The notes: generated by a model not told the origin, from the letters alone. Shown: positions 1-10,378, numbered from the stretch's first letter. The stretch: 64,000 nucleotides of DNA from DATBJG01 sp963790545 (GCA_963790545.1 CAWBPA010000017.1:310001-374000), one strand, 5' to 3'. Made by a program: numbers and translations.

Positions 1-3000
1 ATTGCCCGGCCAGTCGTGGCATGCCAAGGCTGCCAGCGTGGCTGGACTCAGCCTCGCACGACATGCCGTCAAGGGAGCCACCTTCGCCCAAAATGCAGTC
101 GCCAGGACGGGAATGTCCTCGACGCGCTCGCGCAAGGGAGGCACGTCCAGCCGAATGACATCCAACCTGTATCGAAGATCGTGCCGGAAACCGGTGGTCC
201 CGCTCCCTTCGAGGCTTCGATTCGTCGCCGCGACGACGCGCACCTGGACGTGCCGGGCGAAACTTTCACCCACACGCCGCACTTCTCCTTCTTGCAGAAC
301 TCGCAGCAGTTTCGCCTGTGCCCGTGGCGAGAGCTCAGCTGACCTCATCCAGAAAGAGTGTGCCACCGTCGGCCTCTTCGAAGAGACCGCGACGTTCCGC
401 AATCGCGCCAGTAAACGCCCCACGGGCGTGGCCGAAGAGCTCCGCCTCTGCCAGATCCTCGGTGAGTGCCGCACAGTTGAGTGCGGCAAAATTTCGGAGC
501 CGACGTGGACTCTCCCTGTGAATAGCTCGGGCGACCAATTCCTTGCCTACTCCACTCTCTCCAACGATCAACACCGGAAACGGCGCGATGGCTGCGCGAA
601 CGATGCCGCTCCTGAGGTGCGCAATCGCCTGGCTGCCACCGAGCAGCTCAGGGCACGCATCCGCAATCGGGGCCGCCCGCCGCCGGTCGAGGGCCGCCCG
701 GCAAAACGGGCTGCACATTGTCGCAGCCGTGGCGATGAGGGTGTGAGCATGCTCTGTTGCCGTTGGGCCCGCCGCAGACCATCGGCAGCCAAGGCCTCCA
801 ATCGTGGTGCGGCCACACCTGACGGGCGCCGCCATTTCGATACCCGCGGAGGTTCGCAGGGGTCCGAGAAGCATGCTCGCCCGTACCGCTCGCGCCACGG
901 CAGACACCGCGGCCGGATCCGGCGAAGACTATCGGACTCTCGAGATCCTCTGCGGCGTAAAAAGCTACCGTCAGCGCCCCAAGACGATCTCGAAGGAACG
1001 TCGCAACTTCCGCGAGAAGCGTCTCTTCGTCCTCGTACTCGTGGGTCAGCTTGAGCAGGTCCACGATATCGTCCAACGGCTGGGGAAGCCGATGACCCGG
1101 ATTCACTTCCTCCGAGCAGGGCAGTGGCACCACTCAGACGCGCAAGCTCCTCGGCCTTTTTCACCGAGCGTCCGTGCGATCGCGCTATCGGGCAACGCGC
1201 GCGCGAGGACGAGACCTCGCTCGGCGCTGAGGAGTGGCGGAATTTGTTGTAATCGGCGTCTCATCAGCCGACGCCGCGACGGCTGCGAGACTCGGGTGCA
1301 CAGCCCGACATCGCCCAGGGCCTCTACCAGTGCAAGACGCACACGCAGCGCTTCAATAGGTGCATGCGCCAGTCGAGCCGCGTCGAGCGCGCTTCGCCGC
1401 ATGGAGCCGAACGGCCTCGGCGTCGCCAATCAGAGCGGACAACCTCAGCGCCACATGATGGGCAGCGCACTTCGAGAGGGCGCTACCGTCCGCCGATGCG
1501 GAAATGGCTGCCGAGACATGAGTTGAGGCGTCTTCGTAAGCACGTTGCTGCACTGCCAGAGATCCCGCCGCACAGTGCCATTCCACGCGCTCTGGACTGG
1601 TGGTCCCGGGCAGGCTTGTCTTATCGCGTGATTGCCCATCAGCTTCGTCACGCTCCACAACCCTGAGCGCATCGTCTCGTTTACCCTGGAGCTGGAGACA
1701 GCGAACGAGCGCGCCCCGTACCGTGATGACCTCCTGGCGGGCCCCGATTTCCAGCCCCGCAATCTCTGCGGTCTGAAGGAGAGCTTCTGCGATCTGCAGT
1801 TCACCATCGTCAATTCTTGCCGAGCCCTCGGCCGCCGCCGCCGCAATGGCGCGACCGATGGCTCCTGCATGTCTGAAGCTCTTTCCCGCTCGTGCGAAGA
1901 ACTGGCACGCCTCCTCGATTGCGCCTCGGCGGACCAATAATCGTCCCAACTCGTAACAGGCCTGGCCCGCGTGCAGTGCGTCGTTGCGTCGTTCGAACAT
2001 GCCTAGTGCGGCACGGAACGCTCGCGCCGCGGCTGCGTGACGACCTCGCTCGAACAGCGCCCGGCCGTCACAGAGGCATCGCCACGCATCGAGATCCGCA
2101 GTGCGATCTGCAGGCGTTGCTGTCGCCTTTCTCCTGCAAAGACGGACCGAAGCGTGATGCACGTTCCCGTGCAACGGCTACTTCGCTGGTCTCTTGAATC
2201 AAGCCTGCACGCTTGACGAATCGGCCAGGCCACCCCCGCGATGCGTGCGCGGCGCGAAGCAGCGACACGCGGCGACGGCCGTCGACAGGAGTCCAACCAT
2301 TGAAAGCAGCTGATTAGGGTGAAGCGGATCCAGCGTGACCCAAGAGCAGGATGTCTCTCGGTCCGACACGCTCACGACCGTGATGTCTGCGTGAGGCATG
2401 ACGGCCCGAAGCTCGAGAACGGCGCTGACCAAGCGACTGGGACGTTCCGTTCCGACGCTGTTGCACCCGTCCTCGTCTTGCGCACCACTGCAGGTACCAG
2501 GACGATCATTCAGCACGACCACATGTCGGCAGGTCATCAGAGGCAGCAGGTCTCGCAAGAGCCGCCCTGGTTGATTGCCCAGCTCGAACCCTTCGACTAC
2601 CGATCCGGCAATTGGGAGGAATCCTTTCAGGCGCACCTCACGGGCCACCAGTCGAAGCGTCGTCGAAATGCCACTGCCAGCCGGCGCACGTACCTGCAAC
2701 CATCGGGCACGACTCGCTCTTGGTTCGTCCAGAAAGTCGGTAATGCGTTCAACTGTGGTTCTGAATTGCACCACGAATCCCGCATCACCCAATGACGTCG
2801 ATGGTCGCGGGAAGGTCGCCATTGCCTTGCCGTTCGACGGTTCTTCGAACACGAAACCCGTCTGGTCGTCGGGCAGCATCCGAGGCTCGCCGGCGACGTC
2901 AAGAATTCGCGACGGGTCCAATAGCGCCCGGCGTGAGCCCCTGGCCTCGCAGAAATGCGGAGACGGCCTGAAGCGTCCGGTTTGCACGACCTCCACTTGG

Positions 3001-3259
3001 CCATCGACGAACTCGACCTTGTGTCCTGAACGCTTCGAACCATCCGGCGCGACCGAGCGCGCCGTAATCAGCAAGCTCCACGAGATCCGGGATGACGCCG
3101 CACGTAAAGAGCCGCGCACCGCTCCGCCCATCCTGGCCCTGGCGGCCGCTCGCGTTCGATGCGAAGCCAAACGTCTTCCCCGGAGGCGAGGTCGAGTACT
3201 TGACCGCAGGAAAGGAGCAGGAACCGATCGGCAACAAGCTCGTGCGCTCGGTGGTTCAT
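1..3259 (-). CDS. Sigma-54-interacting transcriptional regulator (frameshifted, C-terminus beyond the window edge)
   Basis: Several minus-strand frames join into one very large enhancer-binding protein. The likely start is ATG at 3257-3259 (MNHRAHELVADRF). There follow an unassigned N-terminal part, a P-loop-like stretch near 2680 (RAPAGSGISTT), an Ala-rich helical TPR-like region (about 2110-1350), a possible GAF-like region (about 1130-880) and a sigma-54 AAA+ module. In that module I see Walker A GESGVGKE (about 562-539), the sigma-54 contact loop GAFTGA (about 421-404) and LFLDEV. After a one-base shift near 340 the AAA+ domain continues (AQAKLLRVLQEGEVRRVG) to CHDWPGN at the edge, so the usual Fis-type HTH should lie outside. 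At least ten frame changes are needed, for example an extra C near 3119. It may be a true pseudogene, but the next gene, aroC, shows the same defect, so sequence error is more likely. It is divergent from aroC. The target operon is unknown. Confidence 0.7.
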
Positions 3260-3362
3260 ATCCGTGGCTGCGGTTGCAAGAACATCGCCCGGCAAAAGTG
3301 GGCCGATTCGATGTCCCCGCGCACCGGGACGTCGCAAAAACTTCGTATAGAATGTCTGTCGC

Positions 3363-4583
3363 ATGCTGCGTTTTCTCACTGCCGGCGAGTCTCACGGGCA
3401 AGCGCTCGTGGTTGTCCTGGAGGGCATGCCCGCCGGCCTCTCGCTCGACGTCGAGCAGATTGCTGCGAGAACTGCATCGCCGTCAGGGTGGTTATGGCCG
3501 CGGGCGCCGCATGCAGATTGAGTCCGATCGGGCCGAGGTGTTGTCTGGCGTGCGTCACGGGGAAACGCTCGGATCACCGATAGCACTCCTCATCAAGAAC
3601 AAAGACTGGGAAAACTGGCGGCAGACGATGAGCGTCGAGCCGGAAACCGATGGAGAGTCGAGCGGACCCCGCCGACCGCCGGTTACACGGCCGCGCCCGG
3701 GCACGCCGACCTGGCGGGTGCGGTGAAGTACGATCGCACCGACATCCGCGACGTGCTCGAGCGCGCGAGCGCCCGCGAGACGGCGGCACGCGTGGCTGCA
3801 GGTGCCGTCGCGAGACAACTACTGCAGCGGTTTCACATCGAAACGGTCAACCACGTCATTGCGATCAACGGCGTCGGACTTGCCGACCCCTTGGCCGTGA
3901 CGTTCGAACAGGCTCGCGCCATCCCCGCTGATTCGCCACTCCGGTGCGCCGATCCGCAGGTAGAACGGCAGATGACCGACGAAATCGATCGGGCACGCGA
4001 AGCCGGCGACACCGCGGGAGGTGCCTTTGAGGTGATTGTCCGAGGGCTGCCGGCCGGATTGGGAAGCTATGTCCAGTGGGACCGGAAGCTCGATGGACGT
4101 CTAGGCCAGGCGCTCATGTCGATTCCGGCCATCAAGGGCGTTGGCATCGGACTCGGGCCCATCGTGGCGAGCCTCCCAGGCTCGCGTGTCCACGACGAGA
4201 TTCTCCCGGGCCACGGCCGTCCGGCAACTCCATCTTCCCTCGGGCTTTTGCGCCCAACCAACAACGCCGGTGGCCTCGAAGGCGGTGTCACGAATGGTGA
4301 AGACCTCCGCGTGACGGGGTACATGAAACCCATCGCGACGTTGATGAAACCCCTGCGATCGGTTGATTTGCCCACGATGACCGAAGCCCCCGCCACCGTG
4401 GAACGGAGCGATGTGTGCGCCGTGCCGGCAGCCGCTGTGGTGGCTGAGGCGATGGTCGGGCTGGTCGTCGCCGACGCGTTTCTCGAAAAGTTCGGCGGCG
4501 ACTCGGTCGGCGAAATCGATCGCAACTTCGCCCGGTATCTCGAACACATCGGCCGCCGATTTTCGACGTCCAGCCGCCCGTGA
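3363..4583 (+). CDS. aroC: Chorismate synthase (two frameshifts)
   Basis: Converts 5-enolpyruvylshikimate-3-phosphate to chorismate, the last step of the shikimate pathway. The N-terminus MLRFLTAGESHGQAL and later blocks RRQGGYGRGRRMQIE, SGVRHGETLGSPIAL, TRPRPGHADLAGA and GVGIGLG are family hallmarks. The reading frame moves +1 near 3462-3474 (one extra base) and returns near 3696-3701, where one G appears to be missing from CCCGGG. Both are single-base events, so the gene is probably intact in the organism. The start ATG has no Shine-Dalgarno sequence, but TAGAAT lies at 3348-3353, nine bases upstream, which suggests a leaderless or near-leaderless transcript. The stop overlaps the def start by four bases (GTGA). 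Confidence 0.9.
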
Positions 4584-5089
4584 TCCGTCCCATCGTCAAG
4601 TTCGGCGATCCTGTCCTGCAGTCTCGCGCCTCCGACGTTCCGGTCATCGACAGCGATCTTCAAAGACTGATCGACGACATGATCGAGACGATGTACGCCG
4701 CGCCGGGTATTGGCCTTGCGGCGCCACAGGTAGGTGTCGCGCTGCGAGTCTTCGTGGTTGACCTGTCCGTCGGCCGGAAGGCCGACGACCTCATCGTGAT
4801 GGTCAATCCGGAGTTTGTCGAGCGGGAAGGCATGCAGCTCGAGGAAGAAGGATGCTTGAGCGTTCCCGGCTTCAACGCCACGGTGGTCAGGCCAACCCGC
4901 GCCATTCTGCAAGGACTCGATCGTACAGGTGAACGTCGTGCGGTCGAAGGTACCGGACTCCTCGCCAGAGCGTTTCAGCACGAAATGGACCATCTCGACG
5001 GCACGTTGTTCGTCGACCGCCTGCGGGGAATCAAGCGCGATTTGATCGTCAGGAAAATCAAGAAACTGATGAAGGCCGGCACGTGGTGA
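4580..5089 (+). CDS. def: Peptide deformylase
   Basis: Removes the formyl group from the N-terminal methionine of new proteins in the cytoplasm. All three family motifs are present: GIGLAAPQVG (about residue 44), EEGCLSVPG (about 93) and QHEMDHLDG (about 136). The Cys of motif 2 and the two His of HExxH are the metal ligands. The length of 169 residues is normal. The GTG start overlaps the aroC stop and the 3' end overlaps the GTG start of fmt by seven bases, so def and fmt, which act at opposite ends of the formyl-methionine cycle, are translationally coupled. Confidence 0.95.
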   Translation: MIRPIVKFGDPVLQSRASDVPVIDSDLQRLIDDMIETMYAAPGIGLAAPQVGVALRVFVVDLSVGRKADDLIVMVNPEFVEREGMQLEEEGCLSVPGFNATVVRPTRAILQGLDRTGERRAVEGTGLLARAFQHEMDHLDGTLFVDRLRGIKRDLIVRKIKKLMKAGTW

Positions 5090-6087
5090 ACGCGCAGGCC
5101 GAGGCGAGGCCGGCCCTGCGGGTCGCCTTCTTCGGAACGCCGACATTTGCGGTACCCAGCCTCGAACACCTCCTACGCTCGCAGCATGTCCTGGTTGGCG
5201 TTGTCACACAGCCAGACCGTCCGCGCGGGCGCGGCCAGCGTCAGAGCGACTCCCCCGTGAAGCGGGTTGCCCTCGAAAACAACTTGCCGCTCCTTCAACC
5301 CGATCGAGTTCGGGATCCTGCCGTCATCGATGCCCTGCACAATTGGCAGATGGATCTTGGGGTTGTGGCCGCGTACGGAAAAATCCTGCCGCCACCACTG
5401 CTACGGCTCCCGCGGCTCGGGATGATCAACGTTCACGCGTCGCTCCTTCCGAAGTACCGGGGCGCGGCTCCCATCCAACGTGCGGTGATGGCCGGCGAGA
5501 CAGAGACGGGGATCACAATCATCCGGCTCATCGAGGCGCTGGATGCCGGGCCAATGCTCGGCATGGCCAGCAGAAACATCGAACCGGACGAAACAGCTGA
5601 GGAAGTCGAGCGTGACTTGTCCTTTCTCGGGGCTGCGCTCCTCATGAGCGTGATTGACGATGTCGCGGCGGGCAGTGCGCTCGAAGAAAGTCAGGATTCC
5701 AGCCAGGCCTCGTACGCACCTCGGTTGTCAAAGGCTGAAGGATTGATCGACTGGACGAAGTCCGCTCGGCATATTCACAACCAGATCCGCGGCCTGTATC
5801 CGTGGCCGCACGCGTTCACGTATATGGACGGGATGCGATATATCATCCTGAAAAGTCGCGTCGAATCCCAGACCGCGACTCCGTCCGAAGGGTCGGGTGC
5901 GCGCGCCGGTCAGATCGTGAGGGCGTCCGGCGACGACCTGATTGTGAGGGCCGGTGATACAGCCGTGGGGATTCTGAGCATTCAGCCGGAAGGGCGCAGG
6001 CCGCTCAACACTCGTGAGTTCCTTGCAGGGCATGCCGTACGTCCTGGCCAGGCCTTTGGCGGTCCAGACGAGCGTGCCAGCTCCTGA
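5083..6087 (+). CDS. fmt: Methionyl-tRNA formyltransferase
   Basis: Transfers a formyl group from 10-formyl-tetrahydrofolate to initiator Met-tRNA. The N-terminus RVAFFGTPTFAVPSLEHL and the catalytic block MINVHASLLPKYRGAAPIQ (Asn, His) are diagnostic. The later segment GETETGITIIRL and a C-terminal OB-like domain are also seen. The length of 334 residues is slightly over the usual 310-320, mostly in the C-terminal domain. It starts with GTG inside the end of def, and its TGA stop shares one base with the ATG of rsmB (TGATG). The order def-fmt-rsmB is a common bacterial arrangement. Confidence 0.95.
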   Translation: MVNAQAEARPALRVAFFGTPTFAVPSLEHLLRSQHVLVGVVTQPDRPRGRGQRQSDSPVKRVALENNLPLLQPDRVRDPAVIDALHNWQMDLGVVAAYGKILPPPLLRLPRLGMINVHASLLPKYRGAAPIQRAVMAGETETGITIIRLIEALDAGPMLGMASRNIEPDETAEEVERDLSFLGAALLMSVIDDVAAGSALEESQDSSQASYAPRLSKAEGLIDWTKSARHIHNQIRGLYPWPHAFTYMDGMRYIILKSRVESQTATPSEGSGARAGQIVRASGDDLIVRAGDTAVGILSIQPEGRRPLNTREFLAGHAVRPGQAFGGPDERASS

Positions 6088-7490
6088 TGGTTGCCACGAT
6101 TTCCCAGCCTCGGCTCAGCGCCTTTCACGCCCTGACATCGGTCGAGGCAGGACGAAGCGACCTTCCCACGGCATTAGCCCGGTCGCGCGCCACTCTGCAC
6201 GATGAACGCGATCGCGCGCTGACGGCAGAAATCGTGACGGGAACGCTCCGCTGGCGCGGCCAGTTGGACGCGCTGGTGGCGCATTTCAGCCGGCGCCCAG
6301 TGGCACGGCTCGACCCAGAAATTCTGACGATCCTCCGGCTCAGCGTATATCAGATTCTGCACCTGGCCAGGGTCCCGGCGTCGGCCGCCACGAATGATGC
6401 CGTGGCGCTCGCGCGGCACGCGCGAAAAGCCAGCGCCGCCGCTTTCGTCAATGCCGTACTGCGCTCTATCGTTCGCGACCGCAGTACCTTGCCACTGCCC
6501 GAACGTCCCAGCGCCGATGTGCTCGCGCGCATTCCAGTCGATCCCGCGGCGCGAGCGTTGGCACTCGAATACCTGACCGTCACGTTGTCGCATCCGGCCT
6601 GGCTGGCCGCCCGCTGGCTCGACCGACTCGGATTCGACGCCACGGTTCAATGGGAATGCTTCAACAATGCCGCGGCTCCATTGACGCTCCGCGCCAACAC
6701 GCTCAAGACGACGACCGGAGAGCTGGGACGACAACTCCGCGATTGCGGCGTCGCAACGACACCCACGACCTACGCACCCGATGGCCTGGTTGTGATCGAC
6801 GGCAACCCGCTGCAAACGCCACTCGCCGAGACCGGCGTCTTTACGGTACAAGATGAAGCCTCACAGCTCGTGGCCGTCCTCGCCGCGCCGAGACGTGGTG
6901 AACGCGTGCTGGATTTATGTGCGGCACCCGGAGGGAAAACGACAGCCATGGCGGCCGCCATGGCCGATGAAGGACTCATCGTCGCGGCCGACGTCCGAAC
7001 GAAGCGCCTGGATCTGCTGCGACGCACTGTTGAGCGCTCGGGAGCGCACATTATCCGGTTGGCGCTCGTGGATGCCCGACTCGACCTGCCTGTTCGTGGA
7101 GCTCCGTTCAATCTCGTGCTCCTCGACGCGCCCTGCTCAGGGCTCGGAACGCTTCGGCGTGATCCGGAAATTCGCTGGCGGCGCAAGGAAGTGGACCTGG
7201 CACCTCTCGCGGCGGCCGAGCGGGCCATGCTGGATCAGGCTTCGGCGGTCGTTCGTCCCGGGGGTCGCCTCGTTTACGCAACCTGCTCGAGCGAGCCTGA
7301 AGAGAACGATCTCGTGATTGATGGATTCCTCGACAGCCATCCTTCCTTCTCGCTCGTCCGCCCGCGAGTCGACCCCTACTCGACGGGTCTGGCTGCCGTG
7401 CTCGACGCACGCGGATTGTTACGGACTTCTCCGGTCGCGCATGGTCTCGAGGCGTTTTTTGCTGCCGTTCTCCAGCGGACGGCCGGCTGA
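6087..7490 (+). CDS. rsmB: 16S rRNA (cytosine-5-)-methyltransferase RsmB
   Basis: Methylates C967 of 16S rRNA with S-adenosylmethionine. Residues 1-140 are a NusB-like RNA-binding domain, followed by a Rossmann methyltransferase domain. The SAM-binding loop LDLCAAPGGKTTAMA is near residue 275. The two motif cysteines are in DAPCSGLGTLRRDPE (about 348) and YATCSSEPEEN (about 396). At 467 residues it is a little longer than the E. coli protein. Its last codons and stop lie inside a REP-like palindrome (7480-7503), so the C-terminal RTAG is encoded by repeat sequence. Confidence 0.94.
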   Translation: MVATISQPRLSAFHALTSVEAGRSDLPTALARSRATLHDERDRALTAEIVTGTLRWRGQLDALVAHFSRRPVARLDPEILTILRLSVYQILHLARVPASAATNDAVALARHARKASAAAFVNAVLRSIVRDRSTLPLPERPSADVLARIPVDPAARALALEYLTVTLSHPAWLAARWLDRLGFDATVQWECFNNAAAPLTLRANTLKTTTGELGRQLRDCGVATTPTTYAPDGLVVIDGNPLQTPLAETGVFTVQDEASQLVAVLAAPRRGERVLDLCAAPGGKTTAMAAAMADEGLIVAADVRTKRLDLLRRTVERSGAHIIRLALVDARLDLPVRGAPFNLVLLDAPCSGLGTLRRDPEIRWRRKEVDLAPLAAAERAMLDQASAVVRPGGRLVYATCSSEPEENDLVIDGFLDSHPSFSLVRPRVDPYSTGLAAVLDARGLLRTSPVAHGLEAFFAAVLQRTAG

Positions 7491-7503
7491 AGCCGGCCGC
7501 TAC
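7480..7503 (-). repeat. REP-like palindrome with GTAG foot, overlapping the rsmB stop
   Basis: On the minus strand the element reads GTAG followed by a GC-rich palindrome built on GGCCGGCT and AGCCGGCC (8-bp stem, 2-base loop, 7481-7498). Copies of the same architecture lie at 19626-19650, 40284-40307 and 40335-40359. The TGA of rsmB (7488-7490) sits in the loop. Confidence 0.7.
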
Positions 7504-7567
7504 TTCTCCACTTACTCACTTTTCCACTTACGTACTTTTCGACTTTACACTTTGCACTTTGAACTTA
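7504..7567. repeat. Degenerate ACTT-based heptad array
   Basis: Between rsmB and the PASTA gene the motif ACTT recurs eight times at 7-9 base spacing, ending in clean heptads (TCGACTT, TACACTT, TGCACTT, TGAACTT). It has no coding sense and much lower GC than its surroundings. It belongs with the other short-period intergenic arrays in this window. Confidence 0.6.
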
Positions 7568-7592
7568 CGCTGTACGTACCTTTCGGAACGCG

Positions 7593-8315
7593 ATGGCACT
7601 GAGCAACCGGGTGTGGGGCGCAGGTAAAGCCATGGTGCTGGTGGCCGCCCTGGGAGTGACATATCTCGTCTTTGCATTCGGTTCGATGCGGGTCGCACTG
7701 CGTGCCCGCGAAGTGACCGTTCCCGACCTTCAGGGCCGCTCGGTCGCCGAGGCCACCACACAACTGACCAGCCTGGGCCTTACGCTGAGGGTGGACGACT
7801 CACGACGACTCGATCCCAAAGTGCCGGCCGATCGCATTCTTCTCCAGGATCCGGTGCAGGGCATCGTCACCCGTCGCCAACGAAGTGTGCGGGTCTGGCT
7901 CAGCGCGGGCCCACGGATTGCGACCATTCCTCGATTGACTGGTGAGACAGAGCGTACGGCCCAACTTCGACTGCAAGCTGACGGTCTTGCCATCATCGGC
8001 CTGTCAGAGATCCGATCGAACGACTACATGGCGGGCGCCGTCGTCGCGCAAAAACCGCCACCTGACAGTCGCGGTACGGAAGTGGCGCTGCTCGTCAATC
8101 GAGGGGAACGAAGCACCAGTTACGTGATGCCCGACCTGATTGGCGTCAACGGCGATCGCGCTGCCGAACTGCTCCGAAGCCGCGGGTTGCGCGTGGCTGT
8201 GGTCGGCGAGCAGCCGTATCCCGGCGTTCCGGCCGGTATCGTCCTCCGCCAGTTGCCGCAGGCTGGGTTTCAGATTGCGCCGGGAGAGCCCATCTCAATC
8301 GAGGTGAGCCGTTGA
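7593..8315 (+). CDS. Membrane-anchored PASTA-domain protein
   Basis: The N-terminus has a single transmembrane segment (about residues 13-31, MVLVAALGVTYLVFAFGS). Three PASTA repeats follow outside the membrane, starting near VTVPDLQGRSVAEATTQL, RIATIPRLTGETERTAQLRL and YVMPDLIGVNGDRAAELLRS. PASTA domains usually bind peptidoglycan fragments in Ser/Thr kinases and PBPs, but no kinase or transpeptidase domain is attached here. Its stop overlaps the rpe start, in the same run as fmt and rsmB. It may be a cell-wall sensing or scaffold protein. The exact role is not visible. Confidence 0.85.
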   Translation: MALSNRVWGAGKAMVLVAALGVTYLVFAFGSMRVALRAREVTVPDLQGRSVAEATTQLTSLGLTLRVDDSRRLDPKVPADRILLQDPVQGIVTRRQRSVRVWLSAGPRIATIPRLTGETERTAQLRLQADGLAIIGLSEIRSNDYMAGAVVAQKPPPDSRGTEVALLVNRGERSTSYVMPDLIGVNGDRAAELLRSRGLRVAVVGEQPYPGVPAGIVLRQLPQAGFQIAPGEPISIEVSR

Positions 8316-8989
8316 ACGTTCGCCTCGCGCCTTCGATACTGTCGGCAGATTTTGCGACGCTCGGCCGCGAGATTGCCGCAGCCGAGCGCGGCGGCGCCGA
8401 CTTGATCCATGTGGACGTCATGGATGGACACTTCGTCCCGAACATCTCCATTGGTCCACCTGTGGTGCGCTCGATCAAGCGCATCGCCACTGTTCCCCTG
8501 GACGTGCACTTGATGATCTCGGAGCCAGACCGGTACCTCGAAGCCTTTGCCACCGCCGGTGCTTCAATGATCTCGGTCCATGTCGAAGTCTTACCCCATC
8601 TCCACCGCACGCTCGCCGCCATCAAAGCTTTGGGTGTCAAGGCGGGAGCCGTCTTGAATCCTTCCACCCCGGTGACGGCCATCGAGGAAGTGGCTGGCGA
8701 CGTCGACTTCGTGCTCGTCATGTCGGTAAACCCTGGTTTTGGTGGTCAAGCGTTCATTCCCCGCAGTGAGACAAAGATTCGCGCGGTGCGGGCGCTTCTC
8801 GACCGGGCCGGCAACCGCGCACCTGTGGAAGTGGATGGCGGTATCGATCTCGCGACGATCGCTCGCGTCGTGGGCGCAGGTGCAGAAATCGTGGTGGCCG
8901 GCGCAGCCATCTTCCACAAACCCGACCCAGAGGCTGCCACGCGCGAACTCAAGGCGGCGGCGAGAGCAACAGCCGCCGCAAGCCGGTGA
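8312..8989 (+). CDS. rpe: Ribulose-phosphate 3-epimerase
   Basis: Interconverts ribulose-5-phosphate and xylulose-5-phosphate (pentose phosphate pathway). It is a TIM-barrel protein with N-terminal LAPSILSADFATLG, metal-binding HVDVMDGHFVPN (about 34), VMSVNPGFGGQ (about 139) and EVDGGI (about 175). The length of 225 residues is normal. The best start is TTG overlapping the stop of the PASTA gene (TTGA), because no ATG or GTG precedes the first conserved strand. Its stop overlaps the next start as GTGA. Confidence 0.93.
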   Translation: MNVRLAPSILSADFATLGREIAAAERGGADLIHVDVMDGHFVPNISIGPPVVRSIKRIATVPLDVHLMISEPDRYLEAFATAGASMISVHVEVLPHLHRTLAAIKALGVKAGAVLNPSTPVTAIEEVAGDVDFVLVMSVNPGFGGQAFIPRSETKIRAVRALLDRAGNRAPVEVDGGIDLATIARVVGAGAEIVVAGAAIFHKPDPEAATRELKAAARATAAASR

Positions 8990-9431
8990 CGTGCGCCGAG
9001 CGACCGCCACTCGTGCGAAACACCGTTGCCCCCATCCGCGTCCGATATGCCGAAACCGACCAGATGGGAGTTGTGTACTACTCGAACTATTTCGTGTGGT
9101 TCGAGGTGGCCAGGGCCGAACTGCTCCGCAGCCTCGGGTGGTCGTATCGCGAGATGGAGGCCGAAGGGGTCGGCCTGCCCGTCATTGAAGCGCACTGTGA
9201 GTACCCGACAGCCGGCCCGGTACCGATGACGAACTGGACATCCGTACCAGGGGCGCTCTTGTTTCAGCTGCTTGTATCGCCTTCGACTACGAGGTCGTCC
9301 GCCGATCTGACGGTATCGTCACCGCGGTTGGGCGAACCGTGCATGCCGCCATCAAGCCGACGGGCAAGCCCTGTCGGCTGCCCGAGCGTGTGAGAACGCT
9401 GTTCGGATTTTCCAACGAGGAGAAGCAATGA
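8986..9431 (+). CDS. Acyl-CoA thioesterase, YbgC/4-hydroxybenzoyl-CoA thioesterase family (two frameshifts)
   Basis: A hotdog-fold thioesterase that hydrolyses acyl-CoA. The signature RVRYAETDQMGVVYYSNYFVWFE includes the catalytic Asp in the usual place. The frame breaks twice, with one extra C at 9204-9206 (TACCC) and another at 9223-9224 (TACC). Correcting both restores RQPARYDDELDIRT, IAFDYEVVRRSDG, VGRTVHAAIKPTGKP and an end at the TGA of 9429-9431, which overlaps the next ATG (ATGA). The left uncorrected frame runs to 9393 as nonsense. Members of this family often associate with envelope or Tol-Pal genes, but none is adjacent here. Confidence 0.85.
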
Positions 9432-10378
9432 ACGCGCTTGTCACCGGTGTTGCCGGATTCATCGGCTCGCATCTATCTCGACTCATTCTTGATGAAGGCA
9501 ACACGGTGCTCGGTCTCGACTGCTTCACCGACTACTACCCCCGACCGATGAAGGAGGCCAACCTCGCGACCATCAAGGATGACAAGGGGTTTCGGTTCGT
9601 GGAGACGCGCATTCAGGATGCCGACCTGGGAAAGCTCCTCGAGGGCATCACGCACGTCTTTCATCTCGCCGCGCAGGCGGGGGTGCGGAAAAGCTGGGGA
9701 CGGGAGTTTGACGTCTATACTACTAACAACATCGAGGCCACGCAGGTCCTGCTCGAGGCTTGCGTGGGTCGCCCACTGGAGCGGTTCGTCTATGCCTCGA
9801 GCTCGTCTGTTTACGGAGATCATGTCGCGCTCCCGATGCGTGAAGACACATACTTGCAGCCATTGTCACCCTACGGCGTCTCGAAACTTGCGGCGGAACA
9901 CCTGGCCTCGCTCTATTGGGAGAATCACCGCGTGCCGGCTGTTTCCCTGCGGTATTTCACCGTCTACGGTCCTCGGCAGCGTCCCGACATGGGCTTTCAT
10001 CGGTTCTTCCGCGCAGTCCTGAAGGATGAGCCCATCACGATCTTTGGCGATGGCGAACAGACACGCGACTTTACGTTCGTCGCCGACGCTGCCGGGGCGA
10101 CACTAGCCGCCGGTCGCCAGGGGCGCCGTGGCGGCGTGTACAATATCGGGGGAGGCTCCCGCGTGACCGTCAACGAAGTCGTGGAGCTCATCGGGCGCGT
10201 CTCGGGAAAGGCCGTCAAAATCAATCGTGCCGGCGAGCAAAAGGGGGACATGCGTCACACCTACGCCGACACGTCCCACGCTCAACGGGACCTGGGATTC
10301 AACCCGTCGGTGACGTTGGAAGAGGGTCTGCGCAGGCAGTGCCAGTGGCACCAGTCAATAGCCTCAACAGCATCATGA
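9428..10378 (+). CDS. NAD-dependent sugar-nucleotide epimerase/dehydratase
   Basis: An extended short-chain dehydrogenase acting on nucleotide sugars, probably for cell-surface polysaccharide. It shows the NAD-binding TGVAGFIGSHL at the N-terminus, HLAAQAGVR, the catalytic SSSSVYG with YGVSK (Tyr/Lys pair, about residue 150), and RYFTVYGPRQRPDMGFHRF, typical of UDP-glucuronate or UDP-glucose 4-epimerase-like enzymes. The length of 316 residues is standard. A good ribosome site (GAGGAG) precedes the ATG, which overlaps the thioesterase stop. The precise substrate cannot be read from sequence. Confidence 0.88.
   Translation: MNALVTGVAGFIGSHLSRLILDEGNTVLGLDCFTDYYPRPMKEANLATIKDDKGFRFVETRIQDADLGKLLEGITHVFHLAAQAGVRKSWGREFDVYTTNNIEATQVLLEACVGRPLERFVYASSSSVYGDHVALPMREDTYLQPLSPYGVSKLAAEHLASLYWENHRVPAVSLRYFTVYGPRQRPDMGFHRFFRAVLKDEPITIFGDGEQTRDFTFVADAAGATLAAGRQGRRGGVYNIGGGSRVTVNEVVELIGRVSGKAVKINRAGEQKGDMRHTYADTSHAQRDLGFNPSVTLEEGLRRQCQWHQSIASTAS

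Noticed and set aside
4067..5146. A 359-codon open frame on the minus strand
   Set aside because: It is antisense to aroC, def and fmt, which are certain. It is a shadow of GC-rich codon bias with no family motif.
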